Assembly (NCBI GenBank): GCA_001275005.1
Contig: JWZX01003149.1
Location: 1 to 40,134 of the forward strand
Source: Chrysochromulina tobinii
Lineage: Eukaryota > Haptophyta > Prymnesiales > Chrysochromulinaceae
Direction of reading: 5' to 3'
Length of the DNA: 40,134 bases
Each line of letters begins with the position of its first letter. Position 1 is the stretch's first letter. Both the position numbers and the translations under genes were made by a program. Under the pieces are notes generated by a model. That model saw only the letters and a list, made by a program, of their open reading frames with translations, made no database searches and was not told where the DNA came from. This document shows, piece by piece, positions 38,944-40,134 of the stretch.

Positions 38944-40134
38944 CTATCGATGGTGGCGATGGCGGCTGCAGTGGTGGAAGGAGCGGCGATAGCAACGGCA
39001 GCAGCAGCAGCAACGGCTGTCGGGTGGTGATGGTAGCGGCGGCGGCAAGGGCGGCAGCGGCGTGAGCGGCGGCAGCGAGGGCGGCAACAGCGAGATTGAT
39101 TGGCCGTTCACATCGAACCCCATAGAAGACCAAAAATGCACGACGATGGCATCGTAAGGACCGTTCCCAAAATCAATCACGCGATCCCCCGAAGAGCCTA
39201 TCCGCGTGCGGTAGACCCACGCGCAGAGCGTGAACCCAAGCCCCCCGCCGACGAGTCCGGTGCGCGACGTGGCCGTCAAGTAGGAGGTCGCCGCCCCGGT
39301 GAAGGTGTATGCGCCGCCGACGGCGCACGGAGAAGCCGGCGGCAGCGACGGCGGCGACGGCGGCGACGGCGGTGGCAGGAAGGGCGAGGGCGGCGGCGGC
39401 GGGCTCGGATCGGGCGATGGCGGTGGCGGCGGTGGCGGCGAGGGTGGTGGAGGCGGTGATGGTTCGGGCGGCTGGGGGGAAGGCGGCGGCGGCGGCGAAA
39501 ATGGAGGTCGAGGAGGAGATGACGGCGGCAGCAACGGCGGCGGCGGTGGAGAAGAAAACATGCGCACTTCGGCAAGGTTGAGGAGACGCCATGTCCCTGG
39601 CAGCACGATGGTCACATAGGTTCCACTGAGATCCCTCTGGCAGTCGAATGTGAACGGTCCGGCCTTTGCTGGGACTATCTGATTACCCACGACGCATGCT
39701 TGCGATGTAGCTGAGTTGTAGTCTCCTGGCGATGCACCGACCCATATTTGGAAGGGCGACAGGCGATCCTGGCAGCAGTCGCCGCGATTCATGATCCACA
39801 CAAGCCGTACAGCTTGTTGGCCTGAGATCTGAATCGACAACCACGGATTGGCCTCATCGTTGGTGTGGCACATATCTGAGGCCAGGTCATTGATGCAGAA
39901 CGAGGCCGGAGTATGGGTGGAGCTCATGCTGGCACTCAGACGTGGGATCGCTGGCATGCTGGCCAGGGGAGGGGCCGGCGGCAGCGAGGGTGGCGGCGAC
40001 GGCGGCGACGGGGGTGACGGAGGCGGCGGCAGCCACGGCGGCGGCGGCGGCGACGGCGGCGATGGCGGCGGCGCTGCCCCGCACCACGTGCGCATCATCG
40101 AGATGAGCGGCGCTGGCGTGCTCGGCAGGCCGCC
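38944..40134 (-). CDS. fucolectin-like / SPPPP / LamG cell-surface protein, partial
   Basis: The frame is open to the window edge, so the N-terminus is missing (an internal ATG lies at 40098). Order: a Pro-rich SPPSPPPPP segment; a ~120-residue F5/8-type or fucolectin-like galactose-binding domain (WLSIQISG, VRLVWIMNRGDCCQDRLSPFQIWVG, TYVTIVLPGTWRLLNLAEVRMF); a long hydroxyproline-rich-type SPPPPPSPPPPP linker; the start of a LamG-like (concanavalin-fold) domain (YTFTGAATSYLTA, FTLCAWVYRTRI, GNGPYDAIVVHFW). The LamG domain then breaks off into Pro and Cys/His/Arg-rich sequence, so the real gene probably splices near GAT|GTGAAC (~39112) to an exon not recognised. The family is extracellular or cell-wall, binding glycans. 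The strong G-richness of the plus strand reflects the Pro codons. Confidence 0.7.
   Translation of the reverse strand, partial: GGLPSTPAPLISMMRTWCGAAPPPSPPSPPPPPWLPPPPSPPSPPSPPPSLPPAPPLASMPAIPRLSASMSSTHTPASFCINDLASDMCHTNDEANPWLSIQISGQQAVRLVWIMNRGDCCQDRLSPFQIWVGASPGDYNSATSQACVVGNQIVPAKAGPFTFDCQRDLSGTYVTIVLPGTWRLLNLAEVRMFSSPPPPPLLPPSSPPRPPFSPPPPPSPQPPEPSPPPPPSPPPPPPPSPDPSPPPPPSPFLPPPSPPSPPSLPPASPCAVGGAYTFTGAATSYLTATSRTGLVGGGLGFTLCAWVYRTRIGSSGDRVIDFGNGPYDAIVVHFWSSMGFDVNGQSISLLPPSLPPLTPLPPLPPPLPSPPDSRCCCCCRCYRRSFHHCSRHRHHR

Noticed and set aside
39299-39619. Gly-rich plus-strand frame
   Set aside because: Antisense of the SPPPP linker; the minus strand carries the real fucolectin-like and LamG domains.

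Overview
The window is GC-rich nuclear DNA from a unicellular eukaryote, most likely a marine alga. A haptophyte fits best; a pelagophyte or another protist alga cannot be excluded from sequence alone. The reasons are short GT-AG introns, a homeobox gene, several LRR and NACHT-LRR (NLR-type) proteins, Ser-Pro-rich extracellular linkers between lectin and LamG-like domains, and a UGA codon exactly at the active-site cysteine of a glutathione transferase, which points to selenocysteine use. No prokaryotic operon, tRNA, rRNA or CRISPR is visible.

Layout. 1-4.1 kb: an SGNH/GDSL hydrolase (-) and a homeodomain protein with poly-Q whose homeobox is split by a 129-nt intron (-). 4.5-5.9 kb: a GST-like protein with an in-frame UGA and a SECIS-like hairpin in its 3' flank (+), convergent with a 69-aa two-TM protein (-). 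6.0-9.3 kb: an LRR protein (-) divergent from a membrane-anchored ricin-B-fold (beta-trefoil) lectin-like protein (+). 10.2-12.8 kb: a Pro/Glu-rich, long-helix protein (-). 13.9-33.3 kb: two very long open frames (-) separated by a 280-nt stretch. They read best as one 19.4-kb gene for a ~6,360-residue NLR. 33.6-38.4 kb (+): a SAMHD1-like HD dNTPase head-to-head with the NLR gene, an FkbM-type methyltransferase with one intron, and an NHL-repeat protein. 38.9 kb to the end (-): a fucolectin-like / SPPPP / LamG cell-surface protein cut by the window edge.

The centrepiece is the giant NLR. Its order is two IQ motifs, an Ala/Glu-rich coiled coil, a Tpt1/KptA RNA 2'-phosphotransferase domain with all four catalytic residues, a kinase-like segment, a repeated unrecognised module, NACHT 1, LRRs, SH3b-like repeats, the module again, NACHT 2 with a large insertion, many LRRs, the module a third time, a third NACHT that has lost both Walker motifs, and terminal LRRs. 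It sits 356 bp head-to-head from the SAMHD1-like gene. A joint role in innate (possibly antiviral) defence is an inference from this architecture and neighbourhood, not shown by the sequence.

The intron inside the NLR gene is exactly four tandem 70-bp units. Each begins GT and ends AG, and each carries a copy of the 3' end of the upstream exon. It looks like a recently born or expanded intron.
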